Source: Cunninghamella blakesleeana (Eukaryota; Mucoromycota; Mucoromycetes; Mucorales; Cunninghamellaceae). Taken from it: a stretch of 64,000 nucleotides of DNA. Below, one piece after another: positions 54,721-64,000 of this stretch (position 1 is its first letter; every line of letters begins with the position of its first letter). The notes under the pieces were generated by a model that did no database searches, was not told the origin of the DNA, and saw nothing but the letters and a program-made list of their open reading frames with translations. The DNA is taken from positions 1 to 64,000 of the forward strand of contig JAFCIZ010000012.1 in NCBI GenBank assembly GCA_017871115.1, given 5' to 3'. The position numbers were made by a program, and so were the translations under genes.

Positions 54721-54766
54721 TGGCGCAAATGGGTTATAACCAATTTTTTTTACTATTTTTGCAAGC
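54721..54766 (+). repeat. Solo terminal repeat related to the 1886-7947 element, copy 2
   Basis: Duplicate of 40070-40115 carried along in the large tandem duplication. Confidence 0.65.
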
Positions 54767-55088
54767 ACTTTTTTAAAATTATTTTGATAAAAAAAAGAAT
54801 CCATATACACGATAGATATAATTATTAAAAACAATATGTATGAATTGCTTTTTCTTTTTTTAATTTAAAAAAAGCTATTCAAGTTCAAAGTTAATTGACC
54901 AGAGTAATTTTTAGCTGGGTAGTCAAAAAATTAAACGAAACCCAAAGGTATTATAATATATGCCTGATTTTTAAAATCAACAATTACTAAATATTGTAAT
55001 TATAATAAAAAATAGAATTCTGTATATCAAAACTTAACAGAGACATATTTGATTTTGTGTTTCAATAAATTAAATATAGATCTGGTAA

Positions 55089-55342
55089 AAAGAAAACAAT
55101 GATGATACATATATAGTTCTAGTTGCTGAAGATAAATACTTTAAAAATGTTCCAGAAAATGATAATTCGTTTGGGCCACAAATAGCTGGTAAAATACTTG
55201 ACACTGCATTTCATAACAAATCACACATTACTCAAAAAATAAAATTAAGGTATCCTTTTGATATACATGCTATTTGTGCTATTGGCACAATTATTATCTT
55301 TTATAAATCTACAATTAACCATGATTATTTGAACGAAGTATA
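55089..55342 (+). pseudogene. Exon remnant with an E-x-K motif, copy 2
   Basis: Same as 40442-40692, with no difference seen in the translated part. Confidence 0.5.
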
Positions 55343-55976
55343 ATCAAAATTCCCATAATATACAAGCTTGAAATAAAAAAATTCTCTCAACAATTATATT
55401 CTTTGCAATATTAATATATGGATCTACCAGCACTGAATTTTTCAAATGGGATAGACCGAAATGTAATAATTTGTATCTTGGAATCTTTATATATATATAT
55501 ATATATAAAGTAATCATTTGAAATAAATAAAATAATAATATTTACAATTCACGAGTATTTTAATTTGTAATACTAGTAAAAAAGCTTGTATAATTAATGT
55601 TTATCATAATGCATATATACTATTATTAAATTTCATCTTTATTAATATTTTAAATATATAAAAAGGATTAAGAAAGCTTAAAGATTTTAAAGTGAATTGA
55701 CATTTAAATACGTGAGTTTTAGTTTGGCTTAAATTATTAAAAGAAAATTTATATTTTTGAACTTAAAAAAATCTGTCTACTTTATTTTTTTTTATTTAGT
55801 ATACTCTTATAATCTCAACCCATTCTATATATCTACGATGATGTCTTTACTGCGTATTATACAGGTAATATCTATTTAAATTAGATATACATTTATATTT
55901 ATGCATAGTCCTAATTGTTCATTTTAAATGATTAAATAAAAATAATAAAAGTATATGATCGTAGACTGATAATATA

Positions 55977-56015
<39 letters not shown>

Positions 56016-57962
56016 ATATAACTTCATCAAAAGCAATAAATAGTTTCTACAATTAATAGCTGATTTTTACCACCTAAAAATAGAGTTAGATTGAATACTA
56101 AAAGTGTTAATCCATAATGTAAAAGTGAAAATTAGTTTTCTCGTTTTATAAATAGATTAGACTTCAAATACGTTCATAATGACTGGTCTCATTTTGAAAT
56201 CTAATCAAATTGAACAACTATAGCAATAATTATAATTAGCAAAGAAATATACCAAATACCTTTCCTTTTTCTTTGTTCCTTGTATATAACCTTATACGAA
56301 TTTTTAAAAAGAATGTGTAAATATAAGAAAATGTAATAAGGATACGCGATATGTAATATAAAAAATCCGAATATTAAATATTATGATTATATGATTACGT
56401 ATATTGCTTTCGTTATGAGCGCTGTTTTATATATGGAAATAATATTATAACCAAAAACTTATTAATATAACAATACATTAACATATAATATAAACAGTAA
56501 AAAAAAAATAAACCAAGTAAATAGAATTATATTTACCACAAAAGATTTGACTTTATAGTAATAATTTAATAGCTTCAAAATAAATAAAAAATAAAAAAAA
56601 AAAAAAATGCGTTTTTTAAAAAAGTAAAAAAAAGTGAAAAAAAAGAAAGTGAATAAAATATAAAAGTTGATTTTATAAAGGTATCTAGAAAATTTAAATT
56701 CCAACAGCCTCATAATAGCGCTTATTTATATTTATTATGAATATATGTTTATAAAAATAAAAGTTGTTCTGGGTTTTTCAGCTTATATCTTTTCTTTTTC
56801 TGTATTGTTTCCAGAAAGCAAAAAACGTAAGGATTAAAAGGAATAATAATAGATAGTTTAGTTTTAATAGAAAATCAATTAAATAATAATAACAAAAGAA
56901 TATAAGATTAAATATAGCTTTTTAAAAAGTTACAAATTGAATTCGGTATATGCCAAAAAAAAAAAAAAAAAAATTGAATGATGGAGTGTAATCTTTTTTA
57001 AATATTTAAAAAATAAAATGATTTATTAATCTTAAGCTTAACACACGTTTAAAAAGAATAAGCGACAATTACAACAAATACACTTTGGTCCTTTTTAATT
57101 AAACACTTTATAATAATTCTTATGTTAATTATAATAATAGTTATGTTAATGATACAGTTAATCTATGTTTAATAAAATGACATTGTTTAGTTGCTCTTTA
57201 TCTTATATCTGTATACGAATATTTTTAAATTATAAACCTACATATTAGAGTTGTTCAAAGGATAGTATTTCGTTAAATGCCATTTTTTAAAATCAATCAA
57301 CAAAAATGGACATAAATATCACTCTGTTAAAATTCCAAGTTTATTGATTTAATTTTCATGAAAATAAATGATTATTTAGTATTAATATTAATTTTTATAC
57401 AATAATTAAAATTGTATTTATCATCTAGCAAATAACTGTTGATTATATTTTTTTTTTTTATTAAGAATAACAAATAAAGGTATAAAGTAAAACAGGTAAA
57501 ATGTGATCTGAGAATGAAATAATTCTTATTCACTATTTTATCAATTTGCCCATAGCGATTTATTATAACTCTCATTATTTTTTTGGTTCATAACTTTAAT
57601 GATATTTTGTGTATCTTAAAAAAATGTATAAATTCGATTTTAATTCCAATTTAATAAAGACAAGGCTTTTTCTCGTTTTTAAAAACTTTCGTCATAACTT
57701 TTATTTTAATCTGATATTATCGCTAAACTACATATTCCTAATTATTGGAACTCTAACCCTCTTATCTGACTTTAATTTTATTATTTTTTGCTATAAATCA
57801 AATGCATAATTTTTTTATTCCGCATAAATTTAAAATATATATAGATAGATAGATTAAAAAAATAAGGATAAAGAGATAAAAATATAATTATATTTGCTTT
57901 TTTTTGGGATCGATTTATTAGAGAGAGGTAAGATTAAAAGTTTATATTTGGATACGCATAAA
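55343..57962. other. AT-rich DNA, duplicate of 40693-43312
   Basis: Near-identical to unit 1. No gene is supported. Confidence 0.5.
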
Positions 57963-58067
57963 ATGATACCAATAAAACGTCGTGGGGTACGATCTACCTT
58001 TGCACTCATGGAATTATTCTCCAAAGAAGAGAAAAATAAAGATATATATCATTATCTAATTATATAA
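57963..58067 (+). CDS. Small open frame (34 aa), doubtful, copy 2
   Basis: Duplicate of 43313-43417 (MIPIKRRGVRSTFALMELFS). Confidence 0.25.
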   Translation: MIPIKRRGVRSTFALMELFSKEEKNKDIYHYLII

Positions 58068-58439
58068 CCGTAATACTATGTACAAAAAACATTACCTTTG
58101 CTTCATAATAAATAAGACTATATCCTTTAGCAGTCATTAAATATTTTAGCTAATATTCAAGCAATTATATAGATATAATTATATAAGTGATATAGTAATA
58201 TAAAATAAAAAGATGTTATCAAAGGGATGAAAGTTAAACCTTAAATCATGAATAATAGAATGGTTATGTAAAGAAAAGCTCTAGAGGTATGTATATACGT
58301 ATTAATATATATATAATATTGTCTAATAAAAGTAACCGAATTCAAGTTAGTCGTGTAAAAAATACGCAGTGTAATAAACAATGATTTTTCCATTCAAATA
58401 TACAAAAGGAAAAAAAGGAAAAAAAAGGAGTAAAGCATA

Positions 58440-58960
58440 TATTAATCCAAACAGATGCCATCTGGAAAATACCCAGTAAAGGTATCACCGTAAATGTATG
58501 GTATGGATTAAATATATAAAGGTATATAAAAGAGTGAAATGTATATCAATCCAAACAGATGCCACCTGGAAAATACCCAGTAAAGGTACCACCGTAAATG
58601 TATGGTATGGATTAAATATACTAATGTATATAAACAGGAAGAAAAAAGGGTATAGTATATATCAATCCAAACAGATGCCACCTGGAAAATACCCAGTAAA
58701 GGTATCACCGTAAATGTATGGTATGGATTAAATATATAAAGGTATATAAAAGAGTGAAATGTATATCAATCCAAACAGATGCCACCTGGAAAATACCCAG
58801 TAAAGATATCACCGTAAATGTATGGTATGGATTAAATATACTAATGTATATAAACAGAAAGAAAAAAGGGTATAGTATATATCAATCCAAACAGATGCCA
58901 CCTGGAAAATACCTAGTAAAGGTATCACCGTAAATGTATGGTATGGATTAAATATATAAG
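58440..58960. repeat. Promoter-side minisatellite, five units, copy 2
   Basis: AATCCAAACAGATGCCACCT starts at 58444, 58548, 58664, 58768 and 58884, giving spacings 104, 116, 104, 116. This is one complete 220-bp dimer more than in unit 1, pointing to unequal exchange in the dimer register. It ends about 160 bp before the start codon at 59124. Confidence 0.92.
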
Positions 58961-59123
58961 AGTATATAAATGAAAGAAAATATAGGAGGACTAATTTTTT
59001 ATTTATTTTTTATAAGCCTCAAACAAAAAATCACATGTTTAAATACCAATTTTTTTAAAATATTTTTTAACTTTTTTTTTTCCATAAAAAAATAATAATC
59101 TGTTACTATAATGATAGTTGCGT

Positions 59124-60777
59124 ATGACAAGTATAAAAGGTATTGGATTTACTGAAGGTATTTATTTAACACGTATATACATATAGAAAATATATAAATA
59201 TAAAAACCAAATTGCCCTTCAGTCCTTGTATAAGGCTTTAATTTTTTTTAACTCTTATTTTTACTTTTTTATGTTTATTAGAAATAGCCTCTAGTATATT
59301 AGCATTACAAAAGGATGGTACTATTACTTGGGATGAGTTTATTAAAAATATGGAATCATTAATTATTAGCTCTTACTCCAATGAAGACAAGTTTAGTTAT
59401 AAAGCATTATGGAGGGAAAGATTTATTAAAGTAGCTAAAATGCTAAATATTAGGGTTAGGGCTGATAATAAACAATATTGGAAAAAAATTGAAAGCAAAT
59501 TATGCCGCCAACGAACAGAATCAGATAACAGCTCTGGTAAAAATCCAACAAACACTAATAGCGGTAAAACAACATCACTAAAAAGCTATTCTTCTTCATC
59601 GTCTTCCTCCTATAACTATATTCTATCAGGCGAAGATATCGAATCTATCAAAAAAAGATATGCAAGCATTGATCAAAATAAAAAATGGAAACTTTCTACT
59701 GGTACTATTGTAGAAGATGTTATGGAAAAAGTAGCTATTGAATCCAAGTATGAACGCCCAGTTCACTCTCTTATACTTGATCTAAAGGATTCTGTATGGA
59801 ACGATCATTTTTCGACGCTAGAGCTTGACGAAATAACCAACCACAATCGTAAATCATTATCATCGCTTCCATCTACACTTGTTGATTACTTGAATACTTA
59901 TGACAATAACAATCTTTCAGCAAAAGAAATTTATAAATACGCTTGCAGCCATTTTTTTGATCCAATAGATGAATACGATAAGAAATGGATACAACAAACG
60001 ATAACGACAGCAGTCGATATTTTTATGTTTGATGATGTTATCAAAACTAATTGCTTTTCTGAAGCTGACTATCTACACCGTATATGGCGATTTATCTATA
60101 TGTTATTTAACGATAACTGTATCAATGCGATTATTGATGAAAAAACAAACGATTCAATATCAAAAAGAGAAAATGAAATGCCTCAGTTAGAAACCATTGA
60201 AAAAAGAAAAAATAAAGCTATGGATAGTAGAATGGATATTCTTTTTAAATATGGGTTTCTTGAACTTGGTTGTGTTGAAGCTGGTATTGGTCGGATATCA
60301 ACATTTGATAATAAGTATATGAACGACGGAATGATAAAGCTACCAAAAGCACTTCGAGATATTATGGTTTCGTTAGTGGAATATAATGGCGACAATATAA
60401 ACAACTTTGTAACCGTTGGGTTTATTTTATTAGGTAAAATATTTTTTTAAAAAAAAATAAAGAAAAAAATTATATAATAATAGTAATAAAATTATAATTT
60501 AATTTGATTAGGTTTGGAAATGGAATTGGTGATTATGGATGTACCTGAAGGGGACAGTATTTGTAGAATAACAAGATCTCCAGTTTTCACTTTTCCCATT
60601 TGTATCAACTCCTTTGGCGCCGATATAATACCAATTTTAGAAATCACCTGGAAAGCGAAGAAATTAATGCAAGACACTATTAGCCTTGTTAATAAAAAAA
60701 AAAGAAAGGCTAATGAGATGACAACAAAAAATACCAAACCAATACTATTATCATCTTTTAATACATCCTCTTTATAA
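59124..60777 (+). CDS. Three-exon gene, SEADYLHRIW family (483 aa), copy 2
   Basis: Exons 59124-59157, 59282-60433, 60512-60777 match copy 1 in structure and length. I see four substitutions in the coding sequence: two change the protein (Lys to Arg at 58, Asp to Asn at 293) and two are silent (CCG to CCT, GAT to GAC). Motifs are otherwise the same, including the D330/E344 pair and Gly346 in place of a catalytic Lys. The intact frame and near-identity fit either very recent duplication or conversion. Its upstream array has five minisatellite units rather than three, so expression may differ. Confidence 0.82.
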
Positions 60778-62338
60778 TGATTATTCAAGTTTATTTACAA
60801 ATGTGCACACACGCATATATATATACATTCCTTATATCATTACTGTCACTCAATATTATTATTATTTGTAAACGTTATTTTTATAGTTATTATTAAAATA
60901 AGATATAACAAATTAAAGTGAAATAATTCTATTTTTATTATATTGTCTTTAATTCCAAGACAAAATAAAATGGCGTCTATAAAGATAAATATATATATAT
61001 ATATATTATGATGCGTAAAAAAAAGATACATACTCATGGACCTATTTGATGAATCATATTTCAAACGCACACCTCCAATAGAATAATAAAAGAATTGTGT
61101 GATAGAGAATAAGACAAAGGTACATAAAAAAAAATTGAGCAGTATTATTTATAAATCATATTTTTCTTTTTTTTTAAAAAAAAAAAAGAATTACCCTTTT
61201 TACTGAAAGCTTTTTCTTTGATGATAATTACTTATTCTTGCTGATATTAATTTTATTTATTAAAAATGTTTACTTTTTTATACAAAGTATAGGGGTTTTC
61301 TTTATTCAAGATATCTTTTTTAATTAATCAAGTTGATAAATTTTTATTTCAGATACTCTTCTGCTTTTAATTTAAGTGCTGATCTTATGTTACCCAACGC
61401 GTCTTTTTTTTATGTTGTTAAACTTGATATTTTTTATACAAGATAATTCGCTTTTTATTCAAGATTTTCCGTATCTAGTCTTCTTTTAGTAATTAAACAA
61501 ATAATAAATAATTTTATTATTATAAGCCATTATTGCTTTTCAATTTTCTATTTGATAGATGCTACTGAAATAAAAAACTATACATAGTTCGATTATATAT
61601 TAATATTTTTTAAAAAATAGGTTTATGCATTATAGTTGCATACATTGAGCGATATAATACTTGTGATCTTCAGAGTTAAATGCTATTCAGATCAATGAGA
61701 AATGGATAATTTATTGGATGTTTACAGTTTAAATAAAACCTCATTGGGTAATTCTGCGGTTTTATATAAGATTTATCATTTAGATTTATAAATTAAAATT
61801 AAGAATAAAATGCCATATCTTTAGTAGTATAAACGTTTATCTTACGAATGAAAAAAAGTTCAAAAGTGCATTACATGAAATTTCCTTTTATTATTATCCG
61901 CGAAGAAGTATACAAGTTATAAATGTATTTAAAAAATAAGTAAAAAATATTTTATCGTTATTAAAAATTAATAATAAAAACCTTACATAACTGAATTAAA
62001 TATTTTATCCCAAGTTTTGAAAATTCAAATTATTATTGTTTATAATAAATAAAATAAACTAGATGTTTATATAGTAAAAGATGATGAAATAGAGAATGTC
62101 AATATACAAATGTTAACTACTAATATCATGGAAAAGAAATTGAAAGTATAAGTATCAGAAAAAGTTGTTATTTATAAAAGAGTTAAAATATCATGGGTCC
62201 GCATAGTAAAACAAGAAAAAAAAAATAAGTTTAATGATAAAAAACGAATATAGTATACCTTTTTTATTTTTTTTATTTTTTATTTTTTATTTTTTATTTT
62301 ATTATTTTATGAAAAATTGAATTTTTCTTATATATAAA
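60778..62338. other. AT-rich DNA, nothing recognised
   Basis: No gene is supported. A (TTTTTA)n run at about 62262-62302 precedes the next gene. The palindrome present at 47300 in unit 1 is not conserved here. Confidence 0.5.
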
Positions 62339-63106
62339 ATGTCAGAAAATAAAAAAGAAAAACAGATACAAGGAATGACTGCAAATTTATTTAAATCAGA
62401 AAAGAAAGAACATTTGCAATTATCATATAAAAAAGTTTTAGAGCATCTTGGAATTCAGAGTCGAGACCTATTTTCAAAAAAAGATTGTATTCCGATGAAA
62501 GAAATCGATGATAAAGTTATTAAAGATATATCTAAAAATCATATAAAATTAACTAAAGCTATTGGCATAGTTGACAAAGGGAATGAATATAAAAGACAAG
62601 ACTTTGTTTTATCTGTTATTGTTAATATTGTTGCAGGATATTATGATAAAAATGTAGAAATTTTAAGGGGAGAACAAATTGATGGTAAAGAGATCAAAGA
62701 AGCTATTGAGTTTATTATTATTAGCGGTAAATATATTTTAATTGTTATTCAAGCTAAAAAGCATGATTGGGACCAAGGAAGAGCACTACTTCTTATGCAA
62801 CTATATAATGCATACATTCAAAATATTAAAAATGGGGCTCCAAAAGAACATATAATATATGGTATTGTAACCACAGGGTATACATGGGAATTTATTTGGT
62901 GTAAAGGAAACGATGAAAATAATAGCAATGATATTAAATCAAGCATTACATGGAATTATGAACAAAAGTTTGATCCAATTGAAACAAGTTTAGATATGAA
63001 ACAGAAACAATGGGAAAATAGGGTGGCACCAGTTGTGAAAAAAATAAATTATATGATTGATAACACTTTAAATCAACTTAATCACTGTGATATAAAATGG
63101 GTTTAA
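62339..63106 (+). CDS. PD-(D/E)XK nuclease-like paralogue with altered active site (255 aa)
   Basis: Paralogue of 47416-48168, alignable without gaps over the first 230 residues and clearly more diverged than the neighbouring 483-aa pair. The core reads E-A-I-E124-F-I-I-I-S-G-K, then I-L-I-V-I-Q138-A-K140-K. The Glu of the E-x-K strand is therefore Gln (GAA to CAA), and the Gly-Pro before the first acidic residue is lost. If this family uses that Glu to hold metal, the protein is probably not an active nuclease, while the otherwise preserved frame suggests it may still bind. The C-terminus differs (NQLNHCDIKWV). Confidence 0.8.
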   Translation: MSENKKEKQIQGMTANLFKSEKKEHLQLSYKKVLEHLGIQSRDLFSKKDCIPMKEIDDKVIKDISKNHIKLTKAIGIVDKGNEYKRQDFVLSVIVNIVAGYYDKNVEILRGEQIDGKEIKEAIEFIIISGKYILIVIQAKKHDWDQGRALLLMQLYNAYIQNIKNGAPKEHIIYGIVTTGYTWEFIWCKGNDENNSNDIKSSITWNYEQKFDPIETSLDMKQKQWENRVAPVVKKINYMIDNTLNQLNHCDIKWV

Positions 63107-63398
63107 TAGTACTGAAAAAGACTGAATTTTTAGCAAAAATAAGCTTGTGTTCATTTTTTTAATAATAAAAGAGTATACATTGATGCAAACGCGTTTTAAA
63201 AAAGAAATCATTGTTACAAAAAAAACGTAAGCTTATATCTTTTTGCTCCAGTTGTATTTTTATTTAATATTATTACTAAAATAAATTGAAAATAATAAAG
63301 GTAATAATAAAAATAAAAAAAATGTTATAATTCGGAATAACTTTCAAGATCAAATATATACATTGTCATTCTAGGATATAATAACAGTTTTTTGATCA
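63107..63398. other. AT-rich DNA, nothing recognised
   Basis: No gene is supported. Confidence 0.45.
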
Positions 63399-63638
63399 TT
63401 AGGTATTTTCAATGGAGTTGGACCGTTCTATATATGTAGCACTTCTATCCAGCCATGAGGAATCTACAACAAGTATATATTTATTTTTGGTAAATGGAAT
63501 TAGACCTTTAACCATATAATCTTCATCAACACAAACATCTTTAATGATGTTTATTATACAAAATATTAAATCTTTACCTAAATGCACATTATGAAAGGCA
63601 TATATTAATTTTTTAGTACTTTTTCCATATTCTTTCAT
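63399..63638 (-). CDS. Small protein or last exon (79 aa), unknown
   Basis: Begins MKEYGKSTKKLIYAFHNVHL and continues GKDLIFCIINIIKDVCVDED, then LIPFTKNKYILVVDSSWLDR. The composition and mixed hydrophobic/charged pattern are those of a folded protein, not of the flanking A/T DNA. It may be a complete short gene or one exon. The family is not recognised with certainty. Confidence 0.5.
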   Translation of the reverse strand: MKEYGKSTKKLIYAFHNVHLGKDLIFCIINIIKDVCVDEDYMVKGLIPFTKNKYILVVDSSWLDRSATYIERSNSIENT

Positions 63639-63701
63639 TATTAGTTTGTATTTTGAGATATTTAAATGTTGGGATACTTAAAATTACAGAATTTTTTGGG
63701 T

Positions 63702-63702
<1 letters not shown>

Positions 63703-63742
<40 letters not shown>
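63703..63742. repeat. 40-bp poly-T run
   Basis: An unbroken T run about 65 bp upstream of the start of the minus-strand 79-aa frame. Runs this long are likely length-variable and may carry assembly error. Confidence 0.95.
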
Positions 63743-63745
<3 letters not shown>

Positions 63746-64000
63746 CCACCGTAAACATTACCACAATGTATGTTTTCTTTTCTAAAATAGATAATACTAT
63801 TGCTAAAGGTTACAGAGGTAGAAAGGGAAGTAAAGATGGTACTAATGATAGTGGCTGAAACAAAAAAAAATTATTAAAATTCAATTTAAGTTTTATATAT
63901 TTTCTTCTCTTTTCTTTTCTTTTTTTTACCCCATTCCCTATCCCTCTTTTTATGTATATTATATTAATAATAGTAGTATTAAATAGCATATTGATTAAAA
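63743..64000. other. Window end, possible exon fragment
   Basis: An exon-like piece after AAAATAG at about 63792 reads N-T-I-A-K-G-Y-R-G-R-K-G-S-K-D-G-T-N-D-S-G-stop. It is too short to call. The rest is T-rich. Confidence 0.3.

Larger units (their letters stand above)
54178..61720. repeat. Core of the large tandem duplication, unit 2
   Basis: Counterpart of 39528-46850, shifted by about 14,650 bp up to the minisatellite and 14,870 bp after it because of one extra 220-bp dimer. Near-identity ends gradually after about 61.0 kb. Confidence 0.92.

Noticed and set aside
42975..57809. Duplicated 60-codon hydrophobic frame MYKFDFNSNLIKTRLFLVFK
   Set aside because: Phe/Ile/Leu/Asn-rich composition expected from AT-rich DNA. 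Conservation is explained by the block duplication.
43848..58933. 71-codon frames through the promoter minisatellite
   Set aside because: The frames follow the repeat units, shift with the 104/116 spacing and appear on both strands. The conserved feature is the DNA repeat.
45623..60788. Antisense frames of 73-102 codons opposite the 483-aa genes
   Set aside because: They lie entirely opposite well-supported exons and have no independent support.

Overview
The window is the left end of a chromosome from a very AT-rich eukaryote. It opens with about 70 bp of CCCTAA telomere repeat. The genes carry many short GT..AG introns, the DNA is full of poly-A/T runs and ATT microsatellites, and the protein families look like those of early-diverging fungi. 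I infer Mucoromycota (Mucorales or a relative), mainly because several spliced proteins resemble hypothetical families I associate with that group. The species is not determined. I see no rRNA, tRNA, CRISPR array or housekeeping gene. This is subtelomeric accessory DNA.

Layout. 0-10 kb is transposon-packed. A 6.06-kb TA-flanked DNA element (1886-7947) codes for a 719-codon DDE transposase. It was hit by two Tc1-like elements (3283-4944 and 6129-7805), and a third Tc1-like element (8116-9795) lies just outside. All three Tc1 transposase frames are open. 10-21 kb is gene-poor and holds decayed genes, a decayed Merlin/IS1595-like transposase (19929-20806), and dispersed and tandem repeats. 22-24.3 kb holds a five-exon gene whose promoter and first exon are repeated in inverted orientation behind it. 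The protein has a faint serine-recombinase-like motif order, so this is a candidate unrecognised mobile element. 26-37.7 kb carries genes with PD-(D/E)XK-like nuclease motifs: 25948-27009, an eleven-exon gene at 30334-32820, and 35353-36294. A partial inverted copy of the last lies at 37058-37717.

From about 34.5 kb to the end, the window is a large, imperfect tandem duplication. Unit 1 covers about 34.5-48.2 kb and unit 2 about 52.3-63.1 kb. The core (about 39.5-46.1 kb versus 54.2-61.0 kb) is almost identical, while the flanks are clearly diverged or deleted, which suggests recent homogenisation. Each unit carries a three-exon 483-codon gene (44254-45908, 59124-60777), behind a promoter-side minisatellite that differs by exactly one 220-bp dimer, and a single-exon PD-(D/E)XK gene (47416-48168, 62339-63106). 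Unit 2 alone carries a 90-codon gene in a 410-bp insert with a 12-bp target duplication, which looks like a retrogene.

How it fits together. The region is dominated by mobile-element proteins and by several unrelated-looking proteins sharing D...E-x-K/Q-type motifs, many duplicated, inverted, converted or decaying. That fits a fast-turnover subtelomeric compartment of nuclease-like genes. Their biochemical role cannot be read from sequence alone. Exon structures were built by eye from splice signals and frame continuity. Percent-identity statements are visual unless a base-by-base check is stated.
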